A stretch of 64,000 nucleotides of DNA from Streptomyces sp. NBC_01571 (GTDB lineage: Bacteria > Actinomycetota > Actinomycetes > Streptomycetales > Streptomycetaceae), in assembly GCF_026339875.1 (NCBI RefSeq), contig NZ_JAPEPZ010000005.1, positions 25,635 through 89,634 on the forward strand, read 5' to 3'. Below the pieces are notes generated by a model. That model searched no databases. It was not told the DNA's origin and saw only the letters and a program-made list of their open reading frames with translations. Below, one piece after another: positions 63,227 to 64,000 of the stretch. A program made the translations under genes and the position numbers. The stretch's first letter is position 1, and each line of letters opens with the position of its first letter.

Positions 63227-63574
63227 TCTGGGTAGGTTCCGTCTCGCCACGGACGACGTTTCCAAGTGGATCTGTCGTCTCTGACCCTGCAGATCCCGCG
63301 TCACAACATCGCTCTGACCTGCGATTATCCGTCTTCTTCTCTATCTGAGGTTTGAGTCCTACCGTTCACGAGGTCACATCGCCTCAGCAGCTCGTACTCC
63401 AGGCCCCAGGCCGACCACATCTCCTCGGCGAGTTATGTCGCCGACGACCTTCTTCGGACGACCGCGCGGGGCAACGGGTGGAGTCACTTTCGAACGAAGG
63501 GCGCTGAGGCTTGTTGGCCGACATACGCGTGGGGATACGTCAGGCTCTCTTGGGGTGCTCGTCCGGGTGGGGGT
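63227..63574. other. Non-coding leader between palindromes and hairpin cluster
   Basis: No gene is recognisable. Open frames on both strands lack natural composition. It separates the palindrome array from the GGA hairpins. Confidence 0.4.
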
Positions 63575-63968
63575 GTGTGGGTGCCCGGAGGGTGCCACAC
63601 CCTCGCAGCCGTTCTCTCACGTCTCGTCACTCTCTTTGCCCTCCGGCCGAGTTGGGCCCGGAGGGGCCAACTCTCCCCGGAATTGCGTGATTTACTGGTC
63701 CCACGAAATTCCGGAGTTCTCTACTCATTTTCGGGTCAGGGAATTCGGAGAATCCCTGACACTCCTTGGAATGGACCGGAGGGACATTCCAGCAACCGGC
63801 ACCCAAAAACCTCCCTGACACTCCGTCAAACCTCACTCTTCGAAACATCAACACCCCACATATACAACGCCTTTCGTGCCGGAGGCACAGGTTTATGAAT
63901 TTCGCCCGGAGGGCGAATTCATAAACCACCCGCCGGAGGCGGAGCATTTCGCGCGGGGACGCGCGAAA
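63575..63968. repeat. Cluster of hairpins with GGA triloops
   Basis: At least seven stem-loops carry C-GGA-G at the turn: 63575-63600 (GTGTGG...CCACAC), 63649-63673 (GAGTTGG...CCAACTC), 63735-63760 (GTCAGGG...CCCTGAC), 63768-63790 (GGAATG...CATTCC), 63876-63888 (GTGCC/GGCAC), 63891-63926 (about 16-bp arms) and 63930-63942 (CCGCC/GGCGG). One more, at 63947-63968 (TTTCGCGC/GCGCGAAA), has a GGGGAC turn. Small G-N-A loops are a feature of folded Streptomyces telomere ends. Confidence 0.6.
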
Positions 63969-64000
63969 CGGAGCGTAGCGGAGTATTCGGCTTCCGGAGG

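Noticed and set aside
1..64000. CRISPR array, tRNA or rRNA genes
   Set aside because: No regularly spaced direct repeats with unique spacers and no cloverleaf or rRNA-like sequence were noticed; the only tandem repeats are inside protein-coding genes.

Overview
The window reads as Streptomyces DNA, most likely a linear plasmid or a linear-chromosome arm. It has very high GC, GTG and TTG starts, start/stop overlaps, a WhiB protein, and DUF6192/RacP and DUF6207 proteins. A telomere-associated (Tap-like) and terminal-protein (Tpg-like) gene pair lies near 16.6-19.8 kb. A RepL-like pair with an array of palindromes sits at the right edge, followed by DNA crowded with GGA-loop hairpins. All functions are inferred by reading the sequence; no database search was run.

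Layout. 0-9 kb: a PLP aminotransferase, a regulator/acetyltransferase pair, and debris of a secreted HNH nuclease gene split by an IS5-type element, RacP genes and a HEAT protein. 8.6-16.4 kb: HU, a cold-shock protein, a pentapeptide-repeat membrane protein and several plasmid-type unknowns. 16.6-21.6 kb: Tap-like/Tpg-like pair and a Ser/Thr kinase. 22-31 kb: a DUF4145 protein, broken IS and GNAT genes, a lipoprotein, and a HEPN-like plus PD-(D/E)XK-like gene pair. 30.4-34.8 kb: a STAND NTPase gene (Avs-like) split by an IS3 element. 35-43.3 kb: a complete Wadjet operon (jetABCD, DUF2397/2398/SbcC-like/DUF2399). 43.4-51.4 kb: small membrane proteins, WhiB, IS21 debris, an AbiJ/DUF559-like gene split by an ISL3 element, and an FAD oxidoreductase. 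51.6-56.4 kb: an intact three-gene operon of small protein, SMC/Rad50-like ATPase and PD-(D/E)XK protein, resembling ABC-three-component conflict systems. 57-60.4 kb: an ISAs1 element with a partial tandem duplication, itself hit by a second, apparently identical ISL3 copy. 60.4-64 kb: a disrupted acidic protein, a membrane protein, the RepL-like pair, palindromes and terminal hairpins.

How it fits together. The replicon appears to carry its own replication and telomere functions plus a defence island. Wadjet is known to cleave closed circular DNA, so a linear carrier would be spared while circular competitors are removed. At least two defence-like genes (STAND NTPase, AbiJ-like) have been inactivated by insertion sequences whose target duplications are visible. 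The Wadjet operon, the ABC-ATPase/nuclease operon and the HEPN/PD-(D/E)XK pair look intact. The three-gene operon at 51.6-56.4 kb is the best candidate for an undescribed system.
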